A model generated the notes under the pieces. The model saw only the letters and a program-made list of their open reading frames with translations, had not been told where the DNA came from and made no database searches. From positions 1 to 29,751 of the forward strand of contig JAGLMJ010000003.1 in assembly GCA_023140095.1 (NCBI GenBank): DNA of 29,751 nucleotides. Direction: 5' to 3'. The translations under genes were made by a program, and so were the position numbers. The DNA is from Candidatus Omnitrophota bacterium. Its GTDB lineage: Bacteria > Omnitrophota > Koll11 > Zapsychrales > Zapsychraceae. Positions 8,991 through 17,319 of this stretch are shown piece by piece; position 1 is the first letter of the stretch; every line of letters begins with the position of its first letter.

Positions 8991-10166
8991 TTGTTCGAGA
9001 GATTTTTAGAAAAAAGAAGCAAAAAGATCAAGAAGCTTTTTGAAAAGGGAAAGCCGCTTGAGAAGCTTTATCCTATCCACGAGGCGATGGACGCTTTTTT
9101 ATTGACGCTGGGGAAAACGACGAAAAAGGCGCCGTATGCGCGCGACGCCGTCGATCTTAAACGCGTCATGAGCTTTGTCGTGATCGCGCTTCTCCCGTGC
9201 ATCTTTATGGGATTTTATAATACCGGTTATCAGATGCAGATGGCGCAAGGCGACGCGTATTCTTTTGCCGGGTGCATGTGGCAGGGATTGCTTAAGGTCC
9301 TACCGATCATCTTGGTTTCTTATATGGCAGGCGGGTTTTGGGAAGTCCTGTTCGCGGTCTTCCGCAAGCATGAGATCAACGAAGGGTTTCTGGTTACGGG
9401 CATTCTTTACGCGCTTGTTCTGCCGCCGACCCTTCCTCTTTGGCAAGTCGCTGTCGGGATTTCTTTTGGCGTTGTGATCGGCAAGGAGATCTTCGGCGGG
9501 ACCGGGATGAACGTATTGAACCCGGCGCTGACGGCGCGCGCGTTTGTCTTTTTTGCGTACCCTGCGCAGATGTCCGGCGATGCTGTCTGGGCGACCGTCG
9601 ACGGATTTACAAGGGCGACGCCTTTAGCTGTTGTGGCAACAGCGCAGAAAGGCATGTCGGCCGTCGCCGCGTTGAGTGAAGCGGGCTACACGTTCAAAGA
9701 TGCCTTTCTGGGATTTATTCCCGGATCAATAGGAGAGACCTCGACGCTCGCTTGTTTGATCGGCCTTGTATTTTTACTGGTTACGCGTGTTGTCAGTTGG
9801 AGGATTGTGGCAGGATGCGCGCTAGGTTTAACGGCAATGAGTTCGGTCTTCTTTTCATTCAAAGGAGAAAGCAGTTTGGCGTTCTTTTCTTTGCCGCTGT
9901 ACTGGCACATGGCGCTTGGAGGATTTGCGTTCGGGTCGGTTTTTATGGCGACGGATCCCGTCTCCTCGAGCGCGACGGATACAGGGCGCTGGATCTATGG
10001 TTTTCTGATCGGGGTTTTGGTTGTCCTCATACGTATAGTCAATCCGGCCTACCCCGAGGGAGTCATGCTCGCGATCCTGTTCATGAACGTCTTCGCGCCG
10101 CTGATCGACCATTTTGTCGTGCAGAAAAATATCAAGAGGAGGCTTTCGCGTGCGACTGGAAAGTAA
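8991..10166 (+). CDS. nqrB: Na+-translocating NADH:quinone reductase subunit B
   Basis: A 391-residue polytopic membrane subunit of the NqrB/RnfD family. It starts at a TTG immediately after the nqrA stop. The long cytoplasmic N-terminus is followed by about ten hydrophobic segments. FGGTGMNVLNPALTARAFVFFAYP is the conserved core region. The site expected to carry covalent FMN is VDGFTRATPLAV, with candidate Thr210; the residues before AT are T-R rather than the S-G seen in NqrC here. NqrB contains the sodium channel and riboflavin in characterised enzymes. The 3' end overlaps nqrC by 17 nt. Confidence 0.95.
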   Translation: MFERFLEKRSKKIKKLFEKGKPLEKLYPIHEAMDAFLLTLGKTTKKAPYARDAVDLKRVMSFVVIALLPCIFMGFYNTGYQMQMAQGDAYSFAGCMWQGLLKVLPIILVSYMAGGFWEVLFAVFRKHEINEGFLVTGILYALVLPPTLPLWQVAVGISFGVVIGKEIFGGTGMNVLNPALTARAFVFFAYPAQMSGDAVWATVDGFTRATPLAVVATAQKGMSAVAALSEAGYTFKDAFLGFIPGSIGETSTLACLIGLVFLLVTRVVSWRIVAGCALGLTAMSSVFFSFKGESSLAFFSLPLYWHMALGGFAFGSVFMATDPVSSSATDTGRWIYGFLIGVLVVLIRIVNPAYPEGVMLAILFMNVFAPLIDHFVVQKNIKRRLSRATGK

Positions 10167-10869
10167 CCGCTACACATTTCTCTTCGCCTTTGCCGTCTGT
10201 GTGACGTGCAGCCTCGCGCTGTCGATCGTTTCCGAGGGGCTTAAAGAGAAAAAGGACTCGAACGTCGCGCTCGATGTGAAAAAGAACATTTTAAAAGCGG
10301 TGCGTCTGCAGACGCCGCTGCCCGCGAAAGCGCAGGCGAACGAGGTCCTGGATATCTACGACATGAAGATCAAGGAGAAGGTCGTTGACGCGCGAGGACA
10401 GATCGTTGAAGGAAAACGTCCCGACGACATCCGAGAAGGCGAGGCCCTGTACCCGATGTATGTCTACAAAGAGGGCGGCTGGACTGTCGCGTATTGTTTC
10501 CCGATCGTCGGCAAGGGGTTGTGGTCGACGATCTACGGGTACTTCGCGCTGGAGGCCGACGCGATAACGGTCAGGGGCATTACGTTTTACCGGCATGGCG
10601 AGACGCCCGGGCTCGGCGCGGAGATCGAAAAGAACTGGTTCCAGGATAATTATAAGGGCAAGAAGATCTGGGATGTCAAAGGCAATACGCTTGTGCCTAT
10701 CAAGGTTGTTAAGGGAAAAGTTGAACATGTTGTTCCGAAAGCAGAGGCCCCCTTTAATGTCGACGGGATCAGCGGCGCGACGATGACGTCGAAAGGGGTC
10801 ACGGCCATGGTCGACCGATGGGTCCGTGTTTACGAACCGTTTTTTAAGAAAATACGCAAGGGTAAATAG
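10150..10869 (+). CDS. nqrC: Na+-translocating NADH:quinone reductase subunit C
   Basis: A 239-residue subunit with one N-terminal transmembrane helix (residues about 8-26) and a periplasmic FMN-binding domain. The flavinylation motif DGISGATMTSKGV is intact, with Thr211 as the expected phosphoester-linked residue. The chosen start is GTG at 10150, because AAGAGGAGG at 10134-10142 lies 7 nt upstream. The open frame extends to 10114, but that adds nonhomologous residues from inside nqrB. FMN attachment needs an ApbE-type flavin transferase, which is not in this window. Confidence 0.95.
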   Translation: MRLESNRYTFLFAFAVCVTCSLALSIVSEGLKEKKDSNVALDVKKNILKAVRLQTPLPAKAQANEVLDIYDMKIKEKVVDARGQIVEGKRPDDIREGEALYPMYVYKEGGWTVAYCFPIVGKGLWSTIYGYFALEADAITVRGITFYRHGETPGLGAEIEKNWFQDNYKGKKIWDVKGNTLVPIKVVKGKVEHVVPKAEAPFNVDGISGATMTSKGVTAMVDRWVRVYEPFFKKIRKGK

Positions 10870-10890
10870 TTTTTCTACGGAGAGAACGAA

Positions 10891-11526
10891 GTGGCGCAAA
10901 AATTTCTTTCAAAAGCGAACCGCAGGATCGTCAAAGACGGGTTATGGGACAATAACCCGATCACGTTCCAGATCTTAGGGATCTGCTCGGCATTAGCCGT
11001 GACCGTGCAGCTTAAGACGGCGCTGGTCATGTGCGCGGCGCTGACCTTTGTCCTCGCGATGTCGAACGTGATCATCTCCCTCTTGCGCAATATGATCCCG
11101 TCGAAGATCCGTATTATTGTCCAGCTTTCGATCATTTCCTCGTTAGTTATCCTGGCGGATCAATTCTTAAAAGCGTACATGTATGATGTGAGCAAGCAGT
11201 TGAGCGTTTTTGTCGGGCTGATCATTACCAATTGCATTGTGATGGGCCGGGCGGAAGCTTATGCGATGGCCAATCCGCCGTGGAAATCATTTCTCGACGG
11301 GTTAGGCAACGGCCTGGGCTATAGCTGCGTGCTGATCCTTGTCGCGATCGGCAGGGAGACCTTAGGGAGCGGCACGCTGTTAGGATTTCCGGTTATCCCG
11401 CAGTTTCTATATGATCATGGCTACGTGAACTGCGGGGTGATGGTTTTAGCCCCGGGCGCGTTCTTTCTTCTGGGGATTATCATCTGGATCCAGAGAGCGG
11501 TCAGTGGGTACACAGAGGAGCATTAA
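10891..11526 (+). CDS. nqrD: Na+-translocating NADH:quinone reductase subunit D
   Basis: A 211-residue membrane protein of the NqrD/RnfE family with about six hydrophobic segments. The two conserved cysteines that, together with those of NqrE, hold the intramembrane iron centre are visible in LGICSALAV (C32) and [14 protein letters not shown] (C115). The start is GTG, with a CGGAGAG stretch about 8 nt upstream. It is separated from nqrC by 21 bp and from nqrE by 5 bp. Confidence 0.95.
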   Translation: MAQKFLSKANRRIVKDGLWDNNPITFQILGICSALAVTVQLKTALVMCAALTFVLAMSNVIISLLRNMIPSKIRIIVQLSIISSLVILADQFLKAYMYDVSKQLSVFVGLIITNCIVMGRAEAYAMANPPWKSFLDGLGNGLGYSCVLILVAIGRETLGSGTLLGFPVIPQFLYDHGYVNCGVMVLAPGAFFLLGIIIWIQRAVSGYTEEH

Positions 11527-11531
11527 TTCTT

Positions 11532-12143
11532 GTGATCGAACATTATGCGAGTTTAGCCATTAAAAGTATTTTCGTCGAGAATATCCTGCTCGCGTATTTC
11601 TTAGGCATGTGTTCATTTTTGGCCTGCTCAAAGAAAGTCGAGACGGCGGTCGGGCTCGGCTTTGCCGTGATCTTTGTCCTGACGATCACGACGCCGACGA
11701 ACTGGGCGATCAACCACTTCCTCTTGGATAAAGGGGCATTGTCTTGGGCGGGATTGCCGGAGGCGGACTTAAGCTTCTTAAGTTTTATCGCGTTTATCGC
11801 CGTGATCGCGGCGATGGTCCAGATCGTCGAGATGGTGATCGACAGGTTCAGCCCGAAACTCTATACCGCTTTAGGGATCTTCCTGCCGCTTATTGCCGTC
11901 AATTGTGCTATTTTGGGTGCCGCACTTTTTATGGCCGAGCGCGAATATACGTTCGGCGAATCTATTGTCTTCGGCATGGGTTCGGGGATCGGCTGGGCGC
12001 TTGCGATCGTCGCCATGGCGGCGATACGGAAAAAATTGGAATATTCAAACATTCCGAAATCGCTGCGGGGGCTTGGCATCACGATGATCATCACAGGCCT
12101 CATGGCTATGGCCTTTATGTGTTTCGCGGGGATCAGTTTCTAA
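11532..12143 (+). CDS. nqrE: Na+-translocating NADH:quinone reductase subunit E
   Basis: A 203-residue membrane protein of the NqrE/RnfA family. It begins with the typical sequence ([16 protein letters not shown]). Conserved cysteines appear in [11 protein letters not shown] (C27) and AVNCAILGA (C125) and are expected to pair with those of NqrD around the iron centre. The GTG start sits downstream of a GAGGAG that overlaps the nqrD stop. A 42-bp gap separates it from nqrF. Confidence 0.95.
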   Translation: MIEHYASLAIKSIFVENILLAYFLGMCSFLACSKKVETAVGLGFAVIFVLTITTPTNWAINHFLLDKGALSWAGLPEADLSFLSFIAFIAVIAAMVQIVEMVIDRFSPKLYTALGIFLPLIAVNCAILGAALFMAEREYTFGESIVFGMGSGIGWALAIVAMAAIRKKLEYSNIPKSLRGLGITMIITGLMAMAFMCFAGISF

Positions 12144-12185
12144 CCTTCATAACCTCAGCCAACATTTATAACCTATAAGGAAAAT

Positions 12186-13418
12186 ATGGGATTTCTTCCA
12201 TTCGTCTTATTAAGCACCGGCGTTTTCATCGGGATTATATTCATATTGATCATCCTGCTTACTTTTGTTGAATCAAAAGTGGTTAACAAGGGCGACTGCA
12301 ATATCACTATTAATAAAGAGAAGGATCCTCTTGTTGTTCCCGGGGGAGGGACCCTTCTCACGGCCCTTTCCAACAATAAAATATTCCTTCCTTCGGCTTG
12401 CGGTGGCGGAGGAACATGCGCGATGTGCAAATGCCAGATCGTGGAAGGCGGCGGAGATATCCTGCCGACGGAAAAAGGCTTGATCTCCCGCGCGGAACAA
12501 AAGGACTATTACCGTCTGGCTTGCCAGGTTAAGGTCCGCCAGGACATGAAGATCCTCATTCCTGAGGAGATATTTAAGATCCAGAAGTTTGATTGTGTTG
12601 TCCGGTCTAATCAAAATGTAGCTACGTTTATTAAAGAACTTATTCTTGAACTGCCGGCAGGGCAAATCATGGATTTTGAAGCCGGCGGATATATCCAGAT
12701 CGACATCCCTGAATATCAGTTGAGTTACAAAGAGTTTGATATCAAGGAAGAATATCGCCCTGATTGGGAGAGGTATCACCTTTGGGATCTTAAGGCGGAC
12801 AATGACGAGCCGATCTTTCGCGCGTATTCCATGGCGAGTTATCCGGCAGAAAATAATATTGTGATGCTCAATGTGCGCATCGCGACACCCCCGCCGGGCA
12901 AAATGCATTTGCCATCGGGAAAGGCCTCTTCGTATATCTTTAACTTAAAGCCGGGAGACAAAGTAACGATCAGCGGGCCTTACGGCGAATTCTTTATCAA
13001 GGATACGAAACGCGAAATGGTGTATGTCGGAGGCGGAGCGGGGATGGCCCCAATGAGAAGCCACCTGTTCCATCTGCTGAAAACACTTCAAACGCGTGGC
13101 CGCAAAATCAGTTTTTGGTACGGGGCGCGCTCGAAGAGAGAGATGTTCTATGATGAGGAGTTCAAGGAGATCGCAAAGGGCTTTGCCAACTTTTCTTACA
13201 ATGTTGCCTTGTCTGAGGCGCTTCCGGAAGACCATTGGACCGGACTAACGGATTTTATCCACAGCGCTCTTTATGAAAATTATTTAAAGCAGCACGAAGA
13301 GCCCGAAGAAATAGAATATTATCTTTGCGGCCCGCCTTTGATGATCGATGCGGTCCAAAAGATGCTTGATTCTCTCGGAGTGCCTCCGGAGATGATTGCG
13401 TTTGATTCTTTCGGATAA
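12186..13418 (+). CDS. nqrF: Na+-translocating NADH:quinone reductase subunit F (NADH dehydrogenase subunit)
   Basis: A 410-residue electron-entry subunit. It has an N-terminal transmembrane helix (residues about 4-24). The 2Fe-2S ferredoxin domain ligates its cluster through C72, C78, C81 and C113 ([13 protein letters not shown] and LACQV). A ferredoxin-NADP reductase module follows, with the FAD motif RAYSMASYP, the NADH-binding [17 protein letters not shown] and the C-terminal [11 protein letters not shown]. An AAGG lies 5 nt before the ATG. This is the last + strand gene of the operon; a convergent nqrM-like gene follows it. Confidence 0.96.
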   Translation: MGFLPFVLLSTGVFIGIIFILIILLTFVESKVVNKGDCNITINKEKDPLVVPGGGTLLTALSNNKIFLPSACGGGGTCAMCKCQIVEGGGDILPTEKGLISRAEQKDYYRLACQVKVRQDMKILIPEEIFKIQKFDCVVRSNQNVATFIKELILELPAGQIMDFEAGGYIQIDIPEYQLSYKEFDIKEEYRPDWERYHLWDLKADNDEPIFRAYSMASYPAENNIVMLNVRIATPPPGKMHLPSGKASSYIFNLKPGDKVTISGPYGEFFIKDTKREMVYVGGGAGMAPMRSHLFHLLKTLQTRGRKISFWYGARSKREMFYDEEFKEIAKGFANFSYNVALSEALPEDHWTGLTDFIHSALYENYLKQHEEPEEIEYYLCGPPLMIDAVQKMLDSLGVPPEMIAFDSFG

Positions 13419-13442
13419 AAAATAAGCCATAATACATAAGCC

Positions 13443-13495
13443 ATAAGCTTTAAGCTATACCGGGTTATAGGGGATAATTATAGCTTAAAGCTTAT
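13443..13495. repeat. 17-bp inverted repeat between convergent nqrF and nqrM-like genes
   Basis: 13443-13459 (ATAAGCTTTAAGCTATA) is the exact reverse complement of 13479-13495, with a 19-nt loop. It lies between the 3' end of nqrF (13418) and the 3' end of the minus-strand gene ending at 13508. That position suits a bidirectional terminator. There is no U-tract directly after either arm, so a small inserted element is the alternative. Short ATAAGCC repeats occur just upstream (13423-13449). Confidence 0.6.
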
Positions 13496-13507
13496 AGCTA
13501 ACAGCGT

Positions 13508-13663
13508 CTAACATGAAGAAGGATCTTTCCCTTCTTTCCGGCAGGCGCAGGAATCCGGATCCGTCGAACAGCCTTTTTTAAGAGTTTTCTTGGCAAGGAT
13601 AAGGCCGAGAGCCATACCTAAAAAGCAGAGACTAAATATAAGGAAAGTGATAAGATAATGCAT
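13508..13663 (-). CDS. nqrM: NqrM-like small Cys-rich membrane protein (Nqr maturation factor)
   Basis: This 51-codon gene lies on the minus strand, convergent with nqrF. Translated by hand, it starts MHYLITFLIFSLCFLGMALG, continues LILAKKTLKKGCS, then a Cys-rich tail with cysteines at 32, 39, 41 and 51 (CSTDPDSCAC, ending SSC). One hydrophobic N-terminal helix, a GMALG-type turn, a basic K-K stretch and a short cytoplasmic cysteine cluster are the layout of NqrM (DUF539). In Vibrio-type systems NqrM is encoded next to nqrF and is needed to assemble the NqrD/E iron centre. An in-frame stop seven codons upstream makes this ATG the only ATG start. The opposite orientation to nqrF is unusual. 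No strong ribosome-binding site is visible. Its 5' end is 20 bp from the divergent regulator gene. Confidence 0.8.
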   Translation of the reverse strand: MHYLITFLIFSLCFLGMALGLILAKKTLKKGCSTDPDSCACRKEGKDPSSC

Positions 13664-13683
13664 AACTGCAGTATAGGATAATT

Positions 13684-14922
13684 ATGGTCACGAAAAAAGC
13701 AAAAAATAATAAACCCGATATCAGCCAGGGCCAGGAACTTAGTGTCCTGCGCAAGATCGTTGAGATCACAAATTCCGAGCTCGATCTTACCATGGTCCTC
13801 AAAGAAGTCGTTGGCGTTATGACAGAGGCGACAAAAGCGGACTCTGTCTTTATTTATCTCTTTGATGATAGAAAGAAAAGGCTTGTTTTGATGGCGTCCA
13901 AGACTCCGCACAAGAAAGAACTGGGGAAAGTACATTTGAAATCCGGGGAGGGGATCACCGGATGGGTTGCCCGGGAAAATAAACCGGTGGCTATAAAAAA
14001 GAACGCCTATAAAGATAAACGGTTTAAGAATTTTGACGTGCTGCCTGAAGATCGATACGAGGCGTTTCTTTCTGTTCCGATCGTTCATAAAAATAAAGCC
14101 ATCGGCGTTGTCAATGTCCAGCACAAGAAGGCTCATGACTATGCGTCCAATACGGTCAGTCTCATCACGTTGATCGCCAAGCAGATCAGCGGCGTTATCG
14201 AGCACGCCCGGCTTTTTGAAGATATGAAGCAAAAGGCCCTTCAGTTCGATAGCCTGGTGAAGGTCAGCCAGTCGATCACTTCTGAAAATTATATTGATGA
14301 GATCCTGAACCTCATTGTCGTTGTTACGGCGGAGATGCTGAATTCCAAGATCTGCTCGATCATGCTTTTGAATGAAAAACGGAATGAGCTTTTTATAAAG
14401 GCGTCTCAAAGTTTAAGCTTCGAATATCAGAGGAAGCCCAACGTCAAGGCTCATGGCAGTGTGGCTGGCGAGGCCATGAAGGCGAAGAAACCTATTGCGG
14501 TTTATGATGTGCGCAAAGAACAGAAATATGGATTCCGTGACCTGGCGGTCAAGGAAAACCTGACGTCCATGCTTTCGGTCCCTATGGTCGTGAAAGAAAA
14601 AGCGATCGGGGTGGTCAATGTGTACATGAAAAAGCCGCATCATTTTACTCAAGAGGAGATTGATGTGCTGCAAATGGTTGCCAACCAGGCGGCGGTCGCG
14701 GTTGAGAATACCCATTTAATGAAAGAAGCGCTTAAGGCCAAAGAGGCGCTGGAAACACGCAAGCTTATCGAGCGGGCCAAGGGGATCTTGATGCGCCTGA
14801 GTAATTCGACCGAGGAGGAAGCGCATAAATTGATACACAAAAAAAGCATGGATTCCTGCAAGTCGATGAAAGAAATTGCCGAGTCGATCATCCTGATGGA
14901 CGAGCTTCAGAGAGGAAAATAA
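13684..14922 (+). CDS. GAF-GAF-ANTAR transcription antitermination regulator
   Basis: A 412-residue cytoplasmic protein. Two GAF sensor domains occupy about residues 20-170 and 190-345. Both carry the LSVPIV/LSVPMV-x(n)-IGVVNV signature (SVPIVHKNKAIGVVNV and SVPMVVKEKAIGVVNV). The C-terminal 55 residues form an ANTAR RNA-binding domain (TRKLIERAKGILM then EEEAHKLIHKKSM and MKEIAESII). ANTAR proteins bind paired hexaloop hairpins in nascent leaders and prevent termination, often at nitrogen-metabolism genes. A matching two-hairpin leader lies upstream of glutamine synthetase at 19144-19228. The signal sensed by the GAF domains is unknown, and no kinase partner is in the window. AGGA lies 5 nt before the ATG. 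Confidence 0.92.
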   Translation: MVTKKAKNNKPDISQGQELSVLRKIVEITNSELDLTMVLKEVVGVMTEATKADSVFIYLFDDRKKRLVLMASKTPHKKELGKVHLKSGEGITGWVARENKPVAIKKNAYKDKRFKNFDVLPEDRYEAFLSVPIVHKNKAIGVVNVQHKKAHDYASNTVSLITLIAKQISGVIEHARLFEDMKQKALQFDSLVKVSQSITSENYIDEILNLIVVVTAEMLNSKICSIMLLNEKRNELFIKASQSLSFEYQRKPNVKAHGSVAGEAMKAKKPIAVYDVRKEQKYGFRDLAVKENLTSMLSVPMVVKEKAIGVVNVYMKKPHHFTQEEIDVLQMVANQAAVAVENTHLMKEALKAKEALETRKLIERAKGILMRLSNSTEEEAHKLIHKKSMDSCKSMKEIAESIILMDELQRGK

Positions 14923-14926
14923 AATA

Positions 14927-15040
14927 ATAGGCTTATCCAGTTGACTGCTGTAACCACAATATATTGTGGTAGTTTTGAGCTAACCCATGCGCTTTCTCAA
15001 CGAGATATTGAATCAGCGGCAGTGAAGTGGATAAGCCTAT
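14927..15040. mobile_element. MITE-like element with 24-bp imperfect terminal inverted repeats
   Basis: The outer 13 bp (ATAGGCTTATCCA at 14927-14939) are perfectly inverted at 15028-15040. Extending to 24 bp, 21 positions match. AAAATA occurs directly before (14921-14926) and directly after (15041-15046) the element, consistent with a 6-bp target duplication. A 16-bp perfect palindrome CCACAATATATTGTGG lies inside at 14954-14969. There is no coding capacity. It inserted across the stop codon of the GAF-ANTAR gene, the left copy of the duplication covering the TAA. Confidence 0.7.
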
Positions 15041-15057
15041 AAAATAAATTCCATTGC

Positions 15058-15207
15058 CGATGAGATACGAAAGAAGACAGTGCAAGGATTGGTGGTGGGG
15101 AAGGATGATTTTGTGGCCGTGCTGGAAAAGCGCTTGAAACGTTCATTAGCATATCGGAAATGGGGAAGACCGAAGACGGCATAAAAAGGTCGCTGTCCCC
15201 TTTACCC
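15058..15207 (+). pseudogene. 3' fragment of a REP-type Y1 (IS200-like) transposase gene, copy 1
   Basis: One frame reads ADEIRKKTVQGLVVGKDD then FVAVLEKRLKRSL and WGRPKTA-stop. This matches the C-terminal pattern of REP-associated tyrosine transposases (G-x-x-x-G-x-x-x-F, a short helix, then R-K-x-G-R-P). The segment is repeated at 17764-17913 with 3 differences in 150 bp. Its end carries AAAAAGGTCGCTGTCCCC, the same sequence that forms the terminal repeat of the element at 17587-17910. The catalytic part of the transposase is absent here. Confidence 0.7.
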
Positions 15208-15249
15208 CTTTCCTTTACCCCTTTACCCTTTACCCTTTACCCTTTACCC
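15201..15249. repeat. Tandem TTTACCC heptamer repeat
   Basis: About seven units of TTTACCC, the first ones irregular and the last four perfect, run from the end of the transposase fragment to the recombinase fragment. The right-hand transposase copy is followed by only one to two such units (17907-17918). It looks like local slippage amplification of the element's end. Confidence 0.7.
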
Positions 15250-15260
15250 ACAGCCCGGAG

Positions 15261-15896
15261 CCGGATAGAACGATTTTCCTAATCGCTATTTTAACCGGGA
15301 TGCGTAAAGGGGAAGTGCTGGCTTTACAATGGGGTGATGTTGACTGGAACAGCGACACCATTTATGTCCGCAGAAGCTTGCGCTTTAAAATGCGCAAGGA
15401 TATTGATGCCGAAGATAAACGCTGGTGGTTTGATTCACCCAAGACAAAATATTCAACGCGCGCGATCATCATGTCCCCGCATTTGAAAGAGGCATTAGAG
15501 AATCACCGTTTTAACCAGACGGGTGATTTCGCCCAGAAAGATAAGAGCAAAAAACCGCTCAATACTGATGAATTGATTTTTACCAACGGCGCAGGCTGTC
15601 CGGTTGACCCTGATAATATAGTCAAACGAAAATTCCACCCAGCTCTGGAGCGGGCTGGGTTAAGAAAGATACGTTTTCATGATCTACGCCACACCTTTGC
15701 CAGCCTGCTGATCGATCAGGGTGAGAATATCAAATTCATCCAATCCCAGCTGAGCCACGCCTCCATTCAGACCACCTTAGACCGTTACGGGCACCTCCTA
15801 CCCCTTAAAAACTATATTGGTGTGGGGAGGAGGTTGGATGAGAAGGTGTTTAGCTCAAAAGAGATAAATATTGATAATGTATCTAATATATCATAA
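15261..15896 (+). pseudogene. Tyrosine recombinase/phage integrase, C-terminal catalytic fragment
   Basis: Homology starts at about 15264 with TIFLIAILTGMRKGEVLALQW (first catalytic Arg in TGMR). It continues through the beta-hairpin lysine region SPKTKYSTRAIIM and HDLRHTFASLL (His-x-x-Arg), then LSHASIQTTLDRYGHL (His and the nucleophile Tyr). All catalytic-domain residues are therefore present. The N-terminal SAM-like core-binding domain is missing, and sequence before 15261 is the heptamer repeat. The first ATG (15300) is the conserved Met inside TGMR, so it is not a genuine start. It is probably a relic of an integrative element now bounded by transposase repeats. Confidence 0.85.
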
Positions 15897-15972
15897 CTGC
15901 ATGAGATATAATGAGTTATGATATTTTCTCTTGGTTAAAATAGCTTTAAACCTTTGAAATTAAAAAATATAC

Positions 15973-16001
15973 TTGCATTTACATTGTCATTACGCTATAC
16001 T
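15973..16001 (+). promoter_or_regulatory. Sigma70-like promoter of the toxin-antitoxin operon
   Basis: TTGCAT (15973-15978), a 17-nt spacer and TATACT (15996-16001) precede an excellent ribosome-binding site AAGGAGGTG at 16021-16029 and the antitoxin ATG at 16038. Confidence 0.65.
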
Positions 16002-16037
16002 TTAAACAGAAAGTGATAGCAAGGAGGTGTAAAAGCT

Positions 16038-16325
16038 ATGAAAGCATACCAAACAAAACATATTAAGGATATTAACATTACTATTCGGTCTTATGTACAA
16101 GAACGTGATTTTATTGATCATGCGGCCAAAGTTGCTGGGAAAAATAGGAGTGACTTTATGTTAGAAGCGGCGAAGCAAAAGGCAGAAGAGACTTTGTTGG
16201 ATCAAAGACTGTTTTTACTCAACGAAAAAGACATGAAGGCTTTCATGGATGTTTTGGATAATCCTCCAGAGCCAAATGAGGCCTTTAAAAAGTTAATGTC
16301 AACACCCGCCCCTTGGGAAAAATAG
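16038..16325 (+). CDS. tacA: DUF1778/TacA-like antitoxin
   Basis: A 95-residue protein of the DUF1778 type. An N-terminal ribbon-helix-helix (ITIRSYVQERDFIDHAAKVAG, then KNRSDFMLEAAKQKAEE) should bind operator DNA. The C-terminal LNEKDMKAFMDVLDNPPEPN and PAPWEK tail is the part that wraps the acetyltransferase toxin in TacA-TacT complexes. The gene precedes the GNAT toxin by 12 bp. It has a strong promoter and the best Shine-Dalgarno of the region, consistent with antitoxin excess and autoregulation. AT-rich codon use differs from the chromosomal neighbours. Confidence 0.92.
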   Translation: MKAYQTKHIKDINITIRSYVQERDFIDHAAKVAGKNRSDFMLEAAKQKAEETLLDQRLFLLNEKDMKAFMDVLDNPPEPNEAFKKLMSTPAPWEK

Positions 16326-16337
16326 AAGAGAGTAATT

Positions 16338-16835
16338 GTGTCCGAATATCAGCCACTTTGTCCTATTCTGGACAAACATAATCTTGATGATTTTGATTGT
16401 GGTGTACCTAGTTTAAATGACTGGCTCAAACGCCACGCCAGACACAACGAAGAAAGGGGTGCGTCTCGCACCTATGTTGTTTGTGATAAACAAGACAATA
16501 TTATCGGCTATTACGCTCTTGCCAATGGTGCCGTCATACTAAGTGAAGCCCCTAAGAATTTAAGACGCAATATGCCTGATCCAATTCCTGTCATGACTCT
16601 TGGTCGGTTAGCTACTGATTTAAAGCATAGAAATAAGGGCATAGGTTCTGGTATGTTGCGTGATGCCGTATTTCGTTCATTGAAGGCGGGAGAAATAGGA
16701 GGTATTAGGGCTATTCTGGTTCATTCGATTCCTGAAGCAAAAAATTTTTATGAACGAAAGGGTTTCTTAAAATGCCCAGTTGATGACACGATGTATATGC
16801 TTCCATTAAAACCTATAAATAAGAATGCGCGATAA
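16338..16835 (+). CDS. tacT: GNAT-family acetyltransferase toxin, TacT-like
   Basis: A 165-residue GNAT protein starting at GTG 16338 (AGAGAG upstream). It opens with the TacT-type P-L-x-x-x-H-x-x-x-x-F-x-C-G-x-x-x-L-x-x-W-L pattern (FDCGVPSLNDWL). The acetyl-CoA pyrophosphate loop is in LGRLATDLKHRNKGIGSGML (R-N-K-G-I-G), and the catalytic-region tyrosine is in FYERKGF. Characterised TacT toxins acetylate the amino group of charged tRNA and stop translation. The TacA-like gene directly upstream identifies the pair. The 3' end overlaps the next gene by 11 nt. Confidence 0.92.
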   Translation: MSEYQPLCPILDKHNLDDFDCGVPSLNDWLKRHARHNEERGASRTYVVCDKQDNIIGYYALANGAVILSEAPKNLRRNMPDPIPVMTLGRLATDLKHRNKGIGSGMLRDAVFRSLKAGEIGGIRAILVHSIPEAKNFYERKGFLKCPVDDTMYMLPLKPINKNAR

Positions 16836-17319
16836 TAAAACTTTTCCAATTTTCTCAATAACCAATCCTAATAAAGTGTGGGTTTCTGAACAAATAGATA
16901 AGCTCATAAAAGAATGGAAAGATTGGAATTCGTTTTGTCAAGACTTAGGAGATAGTCCCGAGTATGATCCAAATACTTGTTCGGCAGCAATCAAAGATGG
17001 TTGGGAGAATATTAAGAAGCATGAAATTCTAAGAGAAAAAACTTTGGTATTCTTGCGCAATCATTTCTCTGGAGGAGAATTTATTCTTGAAAAATGGCCA
17101 TTCCACCCTCACGAAGATGTTACATCACGGTTAAGAAATAAGGTTCCATCATGGATACACAGGCTAGAAATATTAAAAGCCTCTATGGATTATGTTCGAG
17201 TTCCAGATGGATTTTGGAAAGAACGCGGTAAAGAAATTGTTGAAGTCATCTCAAGATCTGGAGCTGAAAAAGCGGTAGATCTTGCTGCATCATATTTAAA
17301 AAATCCGTTGGGTCAATAA
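16825..17319 (+). CDS. Unknown protein, third gene of the tacAT operon
   Basis: A 164-residue soluble protein beginning MRDNKTFPIFSITNPNKVWV. I recognise no family. It is rich in Trp and charged residues (for example IKEWKDWNSF, VPDGFWKERGKEIVEVI) and has no signal peptide or transmembrane segment. The start overlaps the tacT 3' end by 11 nt, so it is almost certainly co-translated with the pair. Base composition is AT-rich like tacA and tacT. It may be an accessory factor, an immunity component or an unrelated cargo gene; nothing in the sequence decides this. Confidence 0.7.
   Translation: MRDNKTFPIFSITNPNKVWVSEQIDKLIKEWKDWNSFCQDLGDSPEYDPNTCSAAIKDGWENIKKHEILREKTLVFLRNHFSGGEFILEKWPFHPHEDVTSRLRNKVPSWIHRLEILKASMDYVRVPDGFWKERGKEIVEVISRSGAEKAVDLAASYLKNPLGQ

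Noticed and set aside
13618..14409. 263-codon minus-strand open frame
   Set aside because: It lies antisense to the GAF-ANTAR gene and shows no domain pattern. It overlaps the nqrM-like gene in a different frame.
15201..15249. CRISPR-like or telomere-like array
   Set aside because: The units are contiguous heptamers with no spacers, and the locus is internal and beside a transposon end. No cas genes are present.
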